Positions 55,294 to 63,695 of a stretch of 64,000 nt of DNA are shown one piece after another. This DNA comes from an uncultured Alistipes sp. (GTDB lineage Bacteria; Bacteroidota; Bacteroidia; Bacteroidales; Rikenellaceae). Position 1 is the stretch's first letter, and the number at the start of each line of letters is the position of its first letter. A program made the position numbers and the translations under genes. Location of the stretch: contig CAJTIY010000001.1 of the NCBI GenBank assembly GCA_910576555.1, forward strand, positions 793,247 to 857,246, given 5' to 3'. The notes beneath the pieces are model-generated. The model searched no databases. It was not told the origin of the DNA and saw only the letters and a program-made list of their open reading frames with translations.

Positions 55294-56442
55294 TCAGCAA
55301 CAGTACTCCCTGATGTCTTCGGCCGAAATCCGCTCGCCGCCGAGGATCACGAGCCGCTCCACGACGTTGCGCAACTCACGGATGTTGCCTGTCCACGGCA
55401 TCTCCTCGAGCAGCCGCAGGGCCTTGTTATCGATCGTCTTCTCCGGCGCGCCGTATTCGGCGGCGATCGCATGCAGGAAGTGTTCGACCAGCTGCGGGAT
55501 GTCCGAAGCGCGGTCGCGCAGCGCCGGCACGCGGATCACCACCACGCCGATGCGGTGGTAGAGGTCCTCGCGGAAGTTTCCCCGGCGGATCTCCTCGCGC
55601 AGGTCCTTGTTCGTCGCCGCGATGACGCGCACGTCGACCTCGATGTCGCGGTCGCTGCCCACGCGGCTGATCTTGTGCTCCTGAAGCGCCCGCAGCACTT
55701 TGGCCTGCGCCGAGAGCGACATATCGCCGATCTCGTCCATGAAGAGCGTGCCGCCGTCGGCCTGCTCGAACTTGCCCCGGCGCTGCTTGACCGCCGAGGT
55801 GAAGGCTCCCTTCTCGTGCCCGAACAGCTCGCTTTCGATCAGCTCGGAGGGGATGGCCGCACAGTTGACCTCGACGAAGGGCGCCGCGGCCCGGGCGCTC
55901 TTGGCGTGGAGCCAGTGGGCCACGAGCTCCTTGCCCGTGCCGTTCTCGCCCGTCACGAGCACGCGGGCCTCGCAAGGCGCCACCTTGTCGATCAACGCGC
56001 GCACGCGTCCGATCGCGGGCGACGAACCGATAATAGCGCACGCCTCGGCCGTACGGGCGCGCCGGCTGCGCCGCACCACCGGAGCGGGCCCCGCCGGAGC
56101 CGCCTCGGAAGCTCCCTCGGCACGATCGATGGTCCTGCGGATCGACTGCAGCAACCGGTTCATGTCGATGGGCTTGGTCAGGTAATCCTGCGCGCCGTTG
56201 CGCACCGCCTCGACCGCCGACGCGATCGAAGCCTCGGACGAAAGCACGATGAAGGGAACGCCCGTGGCCGGGATCTCGCAACCCGTATCGGAGAGAATGA
56301 CATCGAAGGGAATCTTACCGCACAGCACCGAAGCCGCGGAAGGGTCCTCGACCGTCTCCGTCGAGAACCCCTCGAACTCCAGACGTTCACGCAGCGTATT
56401 GCGCACGCTTTTCGAGCGGTCGAGAATTAAAACCTTTGGCAT
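55294..56442 (-). CDS. Sigma-54-dependent response regulator without DNA-binding domain
   Basis: A 382-residue bacterial enhancer-binding-type protein. The N-terminal receiver has Asp52 (VILSDTG) and Lys90 (LTKP), but the acidic pair usually DD is D8-R9. The AAA+ domain has Walker A GENGTGKE (165-172), the sigma-54 contact loop as GAFTSA (212-217), Walker B TLFMDEIG and the Arg finger region GNFREDLYHRIGV. It ends at ISAEDIREYCC without the Fis-type helix-turn-helix that normally follows, so it may act without specific DNA binding, like FlgR and CtcC. A start three codons upstream (56451) is equally possible. Confidence 0.88.
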   Translation of the reverse strand: MPKVLILDRSKSVRNTLRERLEFEGFSTETVEDPSAASVLCGKIPFDVILSDTGCEIPATGVPFIVLSSEASIASAVEAVRNGAQDYLTKPIDMNRLLQSIRRTIDRAEGASEAAPAGPAPVVRRSRRARTAEACAIIGSSPAIGRVRALIDKVAPCEARVLVTGENGTGKELVAHWLHAKSARAAAPFVEVNCAAIPSELIESELFGHEKGAFTSAVKQRRGKFEQADGGTLFMDEIGDMSLSAQAKVLRALQEHKISRVGSDRDIEVDVRVIAATNKDLREEIRRGNFREDLYHRIGVVVIRVPALRDRASDIPQLVEHFLHAIAAEYGAPEKTIDNKALRLLEEMPWTGNIRELRNVVERLVILGGERISAEDIREYCC

Positions 56443-56801
56443 AGCTTGCATTTACTGAAATTTTGTCTACTTTTGCGAAGGATAAGCCTCCGCCGGAGCG
56501 GATTCCGCCCGCGACCGAAACGATCCGCTCGGCGATGCGGCCCGCCCGATTCCCGTCGAAACGGGGCTCCGCGGAGCGCCGGCCGCCGCCGACCGCTCGA
56601 ACATAAATCCGGCTTCCGTACTCGGTTTGCACTGTTTTTGTCACAAAGTTAGGACTTTCCCCGATGTAAAACCAAACACCCGACCCGCACCGGACGCTCT
56701 GTGCGCTTGGGCCCGAACGGACTGAATCGGGACATCGGAAATGTCCGCACCGAGGCTTCGCACGACGATTCGCGGCAACGCTCCGAACCGCATACACTAC
56801 G
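56443..56801. other. Divergent gap with no gene
   Basis: GC-rich intergenic region between the sigma-54 activator and the DUF4290 gene. A copy related to the dispersed promoter family is visible near 56618-56640 (GGTTTGCACTGTTTTTGTC). No RNA gene is seen. Confidence 0.4.
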
Positions 56802-57491
56802 ATGAGAAAGAATTACAACTACACGCGGCGCAAGCTGCTCCTGCCCGAATACGGGCGTCATATCCAAGAGATGATCGACTCGCTCTCGGCGATCGAGGAC
56901 CGCCGCGAACGGAACCGTCAGGCCCGTGCGGTGATCGCCGTGATGGGCAACCTCAACCCACTGCTGCGCGACACGGCCGACTTCACCCACAAATTGTGGG
57001 ACCACCTCTTCATCATGTCTGATTTTCAGCTCGACGTGGATTCGCCCTATCCCCGGCCGACGCGGCAGGAGCTGACCGCATCGCCGCGACCGCTCGCCTA
57101 TTCGCAGGGCCGCATCGCCCACAAGCATTACGGCAAATACGTCGAACGCATGCTCCGTGCGCTGGCCACGGAACACGACCCGCAGCGGGTGGCGCAGACG
57201 GTCGACAACATCGCCCGCTACATGCGTTCGAAGAGCTACGAATACAATCAGGAGCATCCGAACAACGAAGTGATCGTAAAAGACATCAAGCGCATGTCCG
57301 GAGGTGCTATTGAAATCGATGAAGTGGCACTCAACAATCTCCGAAGCGACTACAAACAGCACTTTTCGGCACGTCCCCAGAAGGGCGGCCAGCAGCGTCA
57401 GCAGCAGCTCCGCCAGCAGAAGAACCGCAACCAGCAGCACAACCGCGGCTACGCGAAGAACAACGGCGGATACCGCAATTCGTCGAAATAA
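56802..57491 (+). CDS. DUF4290 family protein
   Basis: A 229-residue soluble protein with the DUF4290 core: NYTRRKLLLPEYGRHIQEMIDSLSAIEDRRERNRQARAVIAVMGNLNP and RYMRSKSYEYNQEHPNNEVIVKDIKRMSGG. A basic Gln/Arg/Asn-rich tail (residues 195-229, QRQQQLRQQKNRNQQHNRGY) follows, suggesting nucleic-acid contact. The family is confined to Bacteroidetes and has no known activity. It is monocistronic by spacing. Confidence 0.85.
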   Translation: MRKNYNYTRRKLLLPEYGRHIQEMIDSLSAIEDRRERNRQARAVIAVMGNLNPLLRDTADFTHKLWDHLFIMSDFQLDVDSPYPRPTRQELTASPRPLAYSQGRIAHKHYGKYVERMLRALATEHDPQRVAQTVDNIARYMRSKSYEYNQEHPNNEVIVKDIKRMSGGAIEIDEVALNNLRSDYKQHFSARPQKGGQQRQQQLRQQKNRNQQHNRGYAKNNGGYRNSSK

Positions 57492-57563
57492 GGCGCTCGT
57501 CCGCCCTTTTTCCGATCTTCGGCTGCGCTCGAGCGGCTACCGGCGGCATAAAATAAGTTGCGC

Positions 57564-57594
57564 TTGCTTTTGCACTCGCTTATTCGTATCTTTG
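57564..57594 (+). promoter_or_regulatory. Upstream promoter of the TlpA-like gene
   Basis: TTG at 57564-57566 is 20 bases before TATCTTTG at 57587-57594. It belongs to a repeated promoter sequence: CTTATTCGTATCTTTG occurs again 74 bases downstream. Confidence 0.7.
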
Positions 57595-57636
57595 GCTGTG
57601 CCCAAGATACTCCGTCTCAACAAAACCCAAACAAGT

Positions 57637-57668
57637 TTGGTTTTGTATTCGGCTTATTCGTATCTTTG
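57637..57668 (+). promoter_or_regulatory. Downstream promoter of the TlpA-like gene
   Basis: TTG at 57637-57639 is 21 bases before TATCTTTG at 57661-57668. It contains the same CTTATTCGTATCTTTG block as the upstream copy, so the two are a tandem promoter pair. Confidence 0.7.
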
Positions 57669-57702
57669 TCGGCACAACCGCGAAAAACAAGCAAAAGGTT
57701 AC

Positions 57703-58842
57703 ATGAATAACAGACTTCTCGTCTCGCTGGCCGCAGCCGTTGCGCTGTGCGCCTGCCACTCGTCGAACGTGAAGATCTCGGGCCGTCTGATCGGCGGCGA
57801 GATCGGCGAGGTCTACCTCGAGCAGGTAACGCCGCTCCTGACGACGATCGTCGACACGGCCGCGCTCGACGCGCAGGGTCGCTACGACTTCCGCGTGGGC
57901 AACGTCGGCCGCACACCGGTGCTCTACCACCTCGTCGCCGGCGGCGAGCGCATCCCGCTCTTCATCGCCGGGGGCGACCGCATCGTCGTGAACGCCGTAG
58001 GCAGCATCGTGCGCAACTATACGGTGGAGGGCTCCGAGGAGTCGGAGGCGCTGCGCCGCTTCTACCAGCCCTTCATCACGGGCGCCCAGCAGCTCGACCG
58101 CACCGCCGTGCGTTTCGCCGCCGCCGACCTCACCGAGCCCGAACGGCAGGAGCTGCTGAAAAGCTACACCGAGGAGTACTACCGCATCCGCCGCGAGCAG
58201 CTGCGCTTCATCGTCGAGAACAGCTCGTCGCTGGCTGCCGTCTACGCCCTCTACCAGCGCCTGCCGGGCGACCAGAACCTCTTCAACGGCGACAGCGACG
58301 TGGTATACTACCGCACGGTGGCCGAGGCGCTCGCGGAGCGTTACCCCGAGTCGCCCTATCTGACGGCGCTCAAGGGCGAAATCGAACGCATGGACGCCCG
58401 CATCGGCCTCGCCTCGCAGATCACCGAAGCGAACTTCCCCGACCTCGAACTGACTGACATCTACGGCAAGAAGGTGCGGCTTTCGTCGCTCGCCGGCAAG
58501 GTCGTGCTGCTCGATTTCTGGTCGGCCGAGCTGGGCAACAACAACGCCCTGAACGCCGAACTGAAACAGACCTACGCGAAATACGCCGATGCCGAAGTGC
58601 CGTTCGAAGTCTATCAGGTGGCCGTCGATACGTCGAAGCCGCTCTGGATCTCGGCCGTGCAGGAGCAGCAGCTGCCGTGGATCTCGGTGAGCGACCTGCG
58701 GGGCCGCAAAAGCCCCGCGCTGGGCATCTACAACGTACGGAAACTCCCCGCCAACTTCCTCATCGACAAGACGGGCGCCATCGTGGCCAAAGACATCTAC
58801 GGCCGCAGCCTCGACGAGAAGCTGCGGGAGCTGACCCGGTAA
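57703..58842 (+). CDS. TlpA/thioredoxin-fold lipoprotein lacking the CxxC motif
   Basis: A 379-residue protein with a lipoprotein-like signal (CACHSS), an N-terminal DUF4369-type beta domain (ISGRLIGGEIGEVYLEQVTP), a helical middle part and a C-terminal AhpC/TlpA thioredoxin-fold domain (residues 245-379). At the position of the catalytic WCxxC it has DFWSAELGNNNAL (from Asp271), without cysteines. Redox activity is therefore unlikely; structural or ligand-binding function is possible. Two tandem promoters precede it. Confidence 0.85.
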   Translation: MNNRLLVSLAAAVALCACHSSNVKISGRLIGGEIGEVYLEQVTPLLTTIVDTAALDAQGRYDFRVGNVGRTPVLYHLVAGGERIPLFIAGGDRIVVNAVGSIVRNYTVEGSEESEALRRFYQPFITGAQQLDRTAVRFAAADLTEPERQELLKSYTEEYYRIRREQLRFIVENSSSLAAVYALYQRLPGDQNLFNGDSDVVYYRTVAEALAERYPESPYLTALKGEIERMDARIGLASQITEANFPDLELTDIYGKKVRLSSLAGKVVLLDFWSAELGNNNALNAELKQTYAKYADAEVPFEVYQVAVDTSKPLWISAVQEQQLPWISVSDLRGRKSPALGIYNVRKLPANFLIDKTGAIVAKDIYGRSLDEKLRELTR

Positions 58843-58924
58843 CGCCCGCCGCCGGACATCGGAGCGCACACACGACGCCCCGGCCGCAGGCATCCGCGGG
58901 AGAACCCGCACCAAACCGCAGACC

Positions 58925-59665
58925 ATGATCTATTTCGTATCGGACATCCACCTCGGAGGTGGCGACGAGGAGTCGGCCCGGCAGACCGAACGGCGCTTCG
59001 CGGCGTGGCTCGACCGCGTCGAAGCGGATGCCGAGGCGATCGTGCTCGCGGGCGACCTCTTCGACTTCTGGTTCGAATACCGCCGCGTGGTGCCGAAGGG
59101 CTTCGTCCGCACGCTCGGGCGCCTCGCCGCACTGACCGACCGGGGAGTGCGGGTGCTCTTCTTCACGGGCAACCACGACATGTGGGTGCGCGACTACCTG
59201 ACGCGCGAATGCGGCATCGAGGTCCATACCCGCCCGGAGCTGCTGCGCTTCGGCGAGCGCCGCATCTTCGTCGCCCACGGCGACGACATGAACATCCGCC
59301 ACGATCCGCTGCTCAAACTCCTCAACCGCATCTTCCGCTCGCGGCTGCTGCGCCGGCTCTTCGCCGCACTGCTGCATCCCGACGCCGCGATGCGCTTCGG
59401 CCACTGGTGGAGCGGCCGCTCGCGCAAGGCACACGACACGGCCGGCGCCCCCGATGCCGCGACGACCGAGCCGCTGATCGAATACGCCCGCAGCTATGCC
59501 GCGGAGCACGACGTCGACCACTTCGTCTTCGGACACATGCACTTCTCGCGCGATTTCCGCGACGGCACGCTCCACACGGTGCATCTCGGCGGCTGGGACC
59601 GCGAACCCTCCTACGCCGTGCTCGACGACGCGGGCCTGCTTACCCTCAAACCCATCGACGCATGA
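58925..59665 (+). CDS. lpxH: UDP-2,3-diacylglucosamine diphosphatase
   Basis: A 246-residue metallophosphoesterase of lipid A biosynthesis that hydrolyses UDP-2,3-diacylglucosamine to lipid X. It has the conserved metal-site motifs in order: SDIHLGG, GDLFDFWFEY, GNHDMW, HGDDMN and the late FGHMHFSRDF. The start at MIYFVSDIHL is the family start. Its stop overlaps the thyA start (ATGA), so the two genes are translationally coupled. Confidence 0.92.
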   Translation: MIYFVSDIHLGGGDEESARQTERRFAAWLDRVEADAEAIVLAGDLFDFWFEYRRVVPKGFVRTLGRLAALTDRGVRVLFFTGNHDMWVRDYLTRECGIEVHTRPELLRFGERRIFVAHGDDMNIRHDPLLKLLNRIFRSRLLRRLFAALLHPDAAMRFGHWWSGRSRKAHDTAGAPDAATTEPLIEYARSYAAEHDVDHFVFGHMHFSRDFRDGTLHTVHLGGWDREPSYAVLDDAGLLTLKPIDA

Positions 59666-60555
59666 AACAATACCTCGATCTGCTGCGCCGCATCCGTACC
59701 GAAGGCATCGTGCGGGGCGACCGCACGGGCACCGGCACGCAAGGCATCTTCGGCCACCAGATGCGCTTCGACCTCGCGGAGGGTTTTCCGCTGCTGACCA
59801 CCAAGAAGGTGTTCCTCAAGGGGGTAATCCACGAACTGCTGTGGTTCCTCGCAGGCGACACCAACATCCGCTATCTGACCGAACACGGCGTCCGCATCTG
59901 GGACAACGACGCCTACCGCCACTACGGCGAACGGTGCGCGGCGGCGGGCATCGAACCGCTCCCCCGCGAGGAGTTCCTCGCGGCAGCGGGCCAGCCCTCG
60001 CCCGTCGACGGCTACCGCTACGGCGACCTCGACCACGTCTACGGCTACCAGTGGCGTTCGTGGCCGCGGCCCGACGGCGGCATCGTCGACCAGATCGCCG
60101 AGGCCGTGGAGCTGATCCGCCGCAACCCCGAGTCGCGGCGCATCGTCGTCTCGGCATGGAACGCCGCCGAAATCGACCGCATGGCCCTGCCGCCCTGCCA
60201 CGTGCTGTTCCAGTTCTACGTGGCCGACGGACGTCTCTCCTGCCAGCTCTACCAGCGCAGCGCCGACACCTTCCTCGGCGTGCCGTTCAACATCGCCTCG
60301 TACGCCCTGCTGACGATGATGACGGCACAGGTCTGCGGACTGCGGCCCGGCGAATTCGTCCACACGCTGGGCGACGCCCACCTCTACCTCAACCACCTCG
60401 CGCAGGCCGACGAGCAGCTCGCCCGCACACCGCGTCCGCTGCCCCGCATGCGGCTCAATCCCGACGTGCGTTCGCTCTTCGACTTCCGCTACGACGACTT
60501 CACGCTCGAAGGCTACGACCCGTGGCCCGCGATTCGGGCCGAGATGTCGTTCTGA
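59662..60555 (+). CDS. thyA: Thymidylate synthase
   Basis: A 297-residue enzyme that methylates dUMP using 5,10-methylene-THF. Motifs: RGDRTGTGTQGIFGHQMRFDL (N-terminal substrate loop), ELLWFLAGDTNIRYL, the nucleophile Cys in LPPCHVLFQFYV, QRSADTFLGVPFNIASYALL, and HTLGDAHLYLNHL. It makes dihydrofolate, which the DHFR gene 2.5 kb downstream recycles. The ATG overlaps the lpxH stop. Confidence 0.96.
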   Translation: MKQYLDLLRRIRTEGIVRGDRTGTGTQGIFGHQMRFDLAEGFPLLTTKKVFLKGVIHELLWFLAGDTNIRYLTEHGVRIWDNDAYRHYGERCAAAGIEPLPREEFLAAAGQPSPVDGYRYGDLDHVYGYQWRSWPRPDGGIVDQIAEAVELIRRNPESRRIVVSAWNAAEIDRMALPPCHVLFQFYVADGRLSCQLYQRSADTFLGVPFNIASYALLTMMTAQVCGLRPGEFVHTLGDAHLYLNHLAQADEQLARTPRPLPRMRLNPDVRSLFDFRYDDFTLEGYDPWPAIRAEMSF

Positions 60556-60590
60556 AAGACCCGTCCGACTTCACCCCAACGACGACCGAT

Positions 60591-63080
60591 ATGAAAACCG
60601 TACCGATCCTGCTCGCACTGCTGCTCTCCGTATGGACGGGGAAGGCACAGGTGCGCACCGAACAGACCCTCGACAAGGGATGGCGCTTCACGCGCGACGA
60701 CTGCCCGTCGTTCGCCTCCGCCGCCTGCGACGACACGGCATGGCAGCCCGTGACGCTGCCCCACGACTGGGCCATCTACGGTCCCTTCAGCATCGGCAAC
60801 GACCTGCAGAACACGGCCATCGCACAGGACGGCCAGAAGGAGGCGATGGAGCACGCGGGCCGCACGGGAGGCCTTCCGTTCGTCGGCACGGGGTGGTACC
60901 GCCGCACGATCGAGATCCACGGCGACCCCGCGACGCAGCGCTACACGCTGCTTTTCGACGGTGCGATGAGCCACGCCCGCATCTACGTGAACGGCCGCGA
61001 GGCCTGCTACTGGCCCAACGGCTACAACTCGTTCTGGTTCGACGCCACGCCCTACCTGCACGAGGGGCGGAACACGCTGGCCGTGCGGCTCGAGAACCTG
61101 CCCGAGAGTTCGCGCTGGTACCCCGGCGCCGGGCTCTACCGCAACGTGCACCTGATCCGCACCGGTGCGGCGCACATCCCCGTATGGGGCACGCAGATCA
61201 TCACCCCCGTCGCCACGGAAGCCTACGCCGAAGTGCGGCAGACGACCCGGCCGCAGCTCCCCGAAGGGCGCCGGCTCGCCGACTATACGCTCCACACGGA
61301 GCTGCGCGACGCCGCGGGCAACACGGTCGCCAGCGCCCGCACCGAGGGTCCGCGCCACGGCGATGCGATCGAGCAGTGCTTCACGGTGGAGCGCCCCGCG
61401 CTCTGGTCGCCCGAAACGCCCGTGCGCTACACCTCGGTGACCCGCCTCTACGACGGTGAGCGGCTCTGCGACGAGTACGCGACGCCGTTCGGCATCCGCA
61501 CCGTGGAGGCCGTTCCGGGCGAGGGCTTTCTGCTCAACGGCCGCAAGCTCCGCTTCCGCGGGGTCTGCAACCACCACGATCTGGGGCCGCTGGGCGGCAT
61601 CGCCAACGAAGCGGGCATCCGCCGTCAGGTCCGCATCCTCAAGGATATGGGATGCAACGCCATCCGCACCTCGCACAACATGCCCGCCCCCGAGCTGGTC
61701 CGCATCTGCGACGAGGAGGGCATGATGCTCATGGTCGAGTCGTTCGACGAGTGGAGCACGGCGAAGGTGGCCAACGGTTACCACCTCCACTTCGACGAGT
61801 GGGTCGAGCGCGACCTGACGAACCTCGTGCGCCACTACCGCAACAACCCCTCGGTGGTGATGTGGTGCATCGGCAACGAGGTCCCCGACCAGTGGAACGG
61901 CGAGCAGGGTCCCAAGCTCTCGCTCCGCCTGCAGCGGATCTGCCACCGCGAGGACCCCACGCGCCCCGTGACGCAGGGCATGGACGCCCCCGACGCGGTG
62001 GTAAACAACAACATGGCCGCCGTGATGGATGTCCCGGGCTTCAACTACCGCCCCCACAAATACCGCGAGAACTACGACAAGCTGCCCCAGCGGATGATCC
62101 TCGGCAGCGAAACCGCCTCGACGCTCTCGTCGCGCGGCGTCTACAAGTTCCCCGTGGTGCGGCGCTCGATGCACCGCTACGACGACCATCAGGCATCGTC
62201 GTACGACGTCGAGCACTGCGGCTGGTCGAACCTCCCCGAGGACGACTTCATCCAGCACGACGACCTTCCGTGGTGCATGGGCGAATTCGTCTGGACCGGC
62301 TTCGACTACTTGGGCGAGCCGACGCCCTACTACTCCGACTGGCCGAGCCACTCGTCACTCTTCGGCATCGTCGACCTCGCGGGGCTGCCGAAAGACCGCT
62401 ACTGGCTCTACCGCAGCCACTGGAACCCCGAGGCGGAGACGCTCCACATCCTGCCCCACTGGAACTGGGAGGGACGCGAGGGCGAGGTGACGCCCGTGTT
62501 CGTCTACACCAACCACCCCTCGGCCGAGCTCTTCATCAACGGCAAAAGTCAGGGACGCCGCACGAAAGACCTCGCGGTGACGCGCGACGAGAGCGGCGAT
62601 TCGCTCTCGCTGGCCACCTTCGCCCGCCAGCGCCGCTACCGGCTGATGTGGATGGATACGCGCTACGAACCGGGCGAAGTGCGGGTCGTGGCCTACGACG
62701 CCGCAGGGAAGGCCGTGGCGGAGAAGAGGGTCCGCACGGCGGGCAAACCCCACCGCATCGTGCTGACGGCCGACCGCACGGCGCTCGATGCCGACGGCCG
62801 GGACCTCGCGTTCGTCACCGTCTCGGTGGTCGACCGTGCGGGCAACCCCTGTCCCACGGCGACGAACGAAATCCGCTACGAGGTGACGGGCGCCGGCTGC
62901 TACCGCGCGGGTGCCAACGGCGATCCCACTTCGCTGGCCTCGTTCCAAGATCCCCGCATGGCGCTCTTCTCGGGGCAGGCCACGGCCATCGTGGCTTCGA
63001 CCGAGACGCCGGGCACGATCGTACTCGAAGCCTCGTCACCCGGACTCAAGAGCGCCCGCATCACCCTTCAAAGCCGATAA
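60591..63080 (+). CDS. GH2 beta-galactosidase-like enzyme
   Basis: An 829-residue secreted glycoside hydrolase family 2 protein: signal peptide (ending GKAQV), sugar-binding jelly-roll (WRFTRDDCPSF..WQPVTLPHDW), Ig-like domain, and TIM barrel with acid/base Glu430 (MWCIGNEVPD) and nucleophile Glu507 (ILGSETAS). A DUF4982 and Big-like C-terminal region follows. Beta-galactosidase is most likely; beta-mannosidase and glucuronidase are alternatives. It lies between thyA and dfrA, with dfrA beginning 4 bases after its stop. The ATG at 60591 is chosen because the longer frame overlaps thyA. Confidence 0.9.
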   Translation: MKTVPILLALLLSVWTGKAQVRTEQTLDKGWRFTRDDCPSFASAACDDTAWQPVTLPHDWAIYGPFSIGNDLQNTAIAQDGQKEAMEHAGRTGGLPFVGTGWYRRTIEIHGDPATQRYTLLFDGAMSHARIYVNGREACYWPNGYNSFWFDATPYLHEGRNTLAVRLENLPESSRWYPGAGLYRNVHLIRTGAAHIPVWGTQIITPVATEAYAEVRQTTRPQLPEGRRLADYTLHTELRDAAGNTVASARTEGPRHGDAIEQCFTVERPALWSPETPVRYTSVTRLYDGERLCDEYATPFGIRTVEAVPGEGFLLNGRKLRFRGVCNHHDLGPLGGIANEAGIRRQVRILKDMGCNAIRTSHNMPAPELVRICDEEGMMLMVESFDEWSTAKVANGYHLHFDEWVERDLTNLVRHYRNNPSVVMWCIGNEVPDQWNGEQGPKLSLRLQRICHREDPTRPVTQGMDAPDAVVNNNMAAVMDVPGFNYRPHKYRENYDKLPQRMILGSETASTLSSRGVYKFPVVRRSMHRYDDHQASSYDVEHCGWSNLPEDDFIQHDDLPWCMGEFVWTGFDYLGEPTPYYSDWPSHSSLFGIVDLAGLPKDRYWLYRSHWNPEAETLHILPHWNWEGREGEVTPVFVYTNHPSAELFINGKSQGRRTKDLAVTRDESGDSLSLATFARQRRYRLMWMDTRYEPGEVRVVAYDAAGKAVAEKRVRTAGKPHRIVLTADRTALDADGRDLAFVTVSVVDRAGNPCPTATNEIRYEVTGAGCYRAGANGDPTSLASFQDPRMALFSGQATAIVASTETPGTIVLEASSPGLKSARITLQSR

Positions 63081-63084
63081 ATAC

Positions 63085-63564
63085 ATGGTAAGCATCATCG
63101 TAGCCGTCGCCGAGAACGGCGTGATCGGAGACCGCAACACCCTGCTGTGGCACATCTCCGAGGACCTGAAGCACTTCAAGCGAACGACGACGGGCCATCC
63201 GGTCGTCATGGGCCGCAAGACCTTCGAATCGCTGGGCCGTCCGCTGCCGAACCGCACCAACGTGGTCATCACGCGGCAGGCGCTGGAGCTCCCCGGCTGC
63301 ACGACGGTGCACTCGCTCGAGGAGGCCCTCGCGCTCTTCCCGGACGAGGAGGAGGTATTCGTCATCGGCGGTGCGCAGATCTACGCCGCGGCGCTCCCCG
63401 TCGCCGATCGCTTCTATCTGACCCGCGTGGAGCACCCCTACGAGGGCGACACGCGCTTTCCCGAGTGGGACGAGGCGGCATGGCGGCTCGTCGCGTCGGA
63501 AGCCCATCCCTGCGGTGCGGAATACCCCTACCCCTTCGTCTTCGAAACCTACGAACGGCGCTGA
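63085..63564 (+). CDS. folA: Dihydrofolate reductase
   Basis: A 159-residue enzyme reducing dihydrofolate with NADPH. Features are MVSIIVAVAENGVIGDRNTLLWHISEDLKHFKRTT (with the substrate-binding acidic residue), VVMGRKTFESLGRPLPNRTNVVITR (NADPH), VFVIGGAQIYAAALPVADRFYLTRVE and a conserved C-terminal FVFETYERR. The start is 4 bases after the GH2 stop, so translation is probably coupled. A terminator follows. Confidence 0.96.
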   Translation: MVSIIVAVAENGVIGDRNTLLWHISEDLKHFKRTTTGHPVVMGRKTFESLGRPLPNRTNVVITRQALELPGCTTVHSLEEALALFPDEEEVFVIGGAQIYAAALPVADRFYLTRVEHPYEGDTRFPEWDEAAWRLVASEAHPCGAEYPYPFVFETYERR

Positions 63565-63598
63565 CGCCACGCACCGGGAACGCAAGCAATCCTATAAA

Positions 63599-63635
63599 AA
63601 CGGCCGGGTGCCCCGCAGGGCATCCGGCCGTTTCG
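63599..63635 (+). terminator. Terminator after folA
   Basis: A long stem, AACGGCCGGGTGCCC at 63599-63613 with its near-complement at 63618-63632 (one G-T pair), ends in TTTCG; it is shared with the convergent partial gene. Confidence 0.82.
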
Positions 63636-63695
63636 TTCCATCGCACGGAAAGTTCATGACAACCCCGCTTCGGTCGCCTCGGAAAGCATTCCGGA

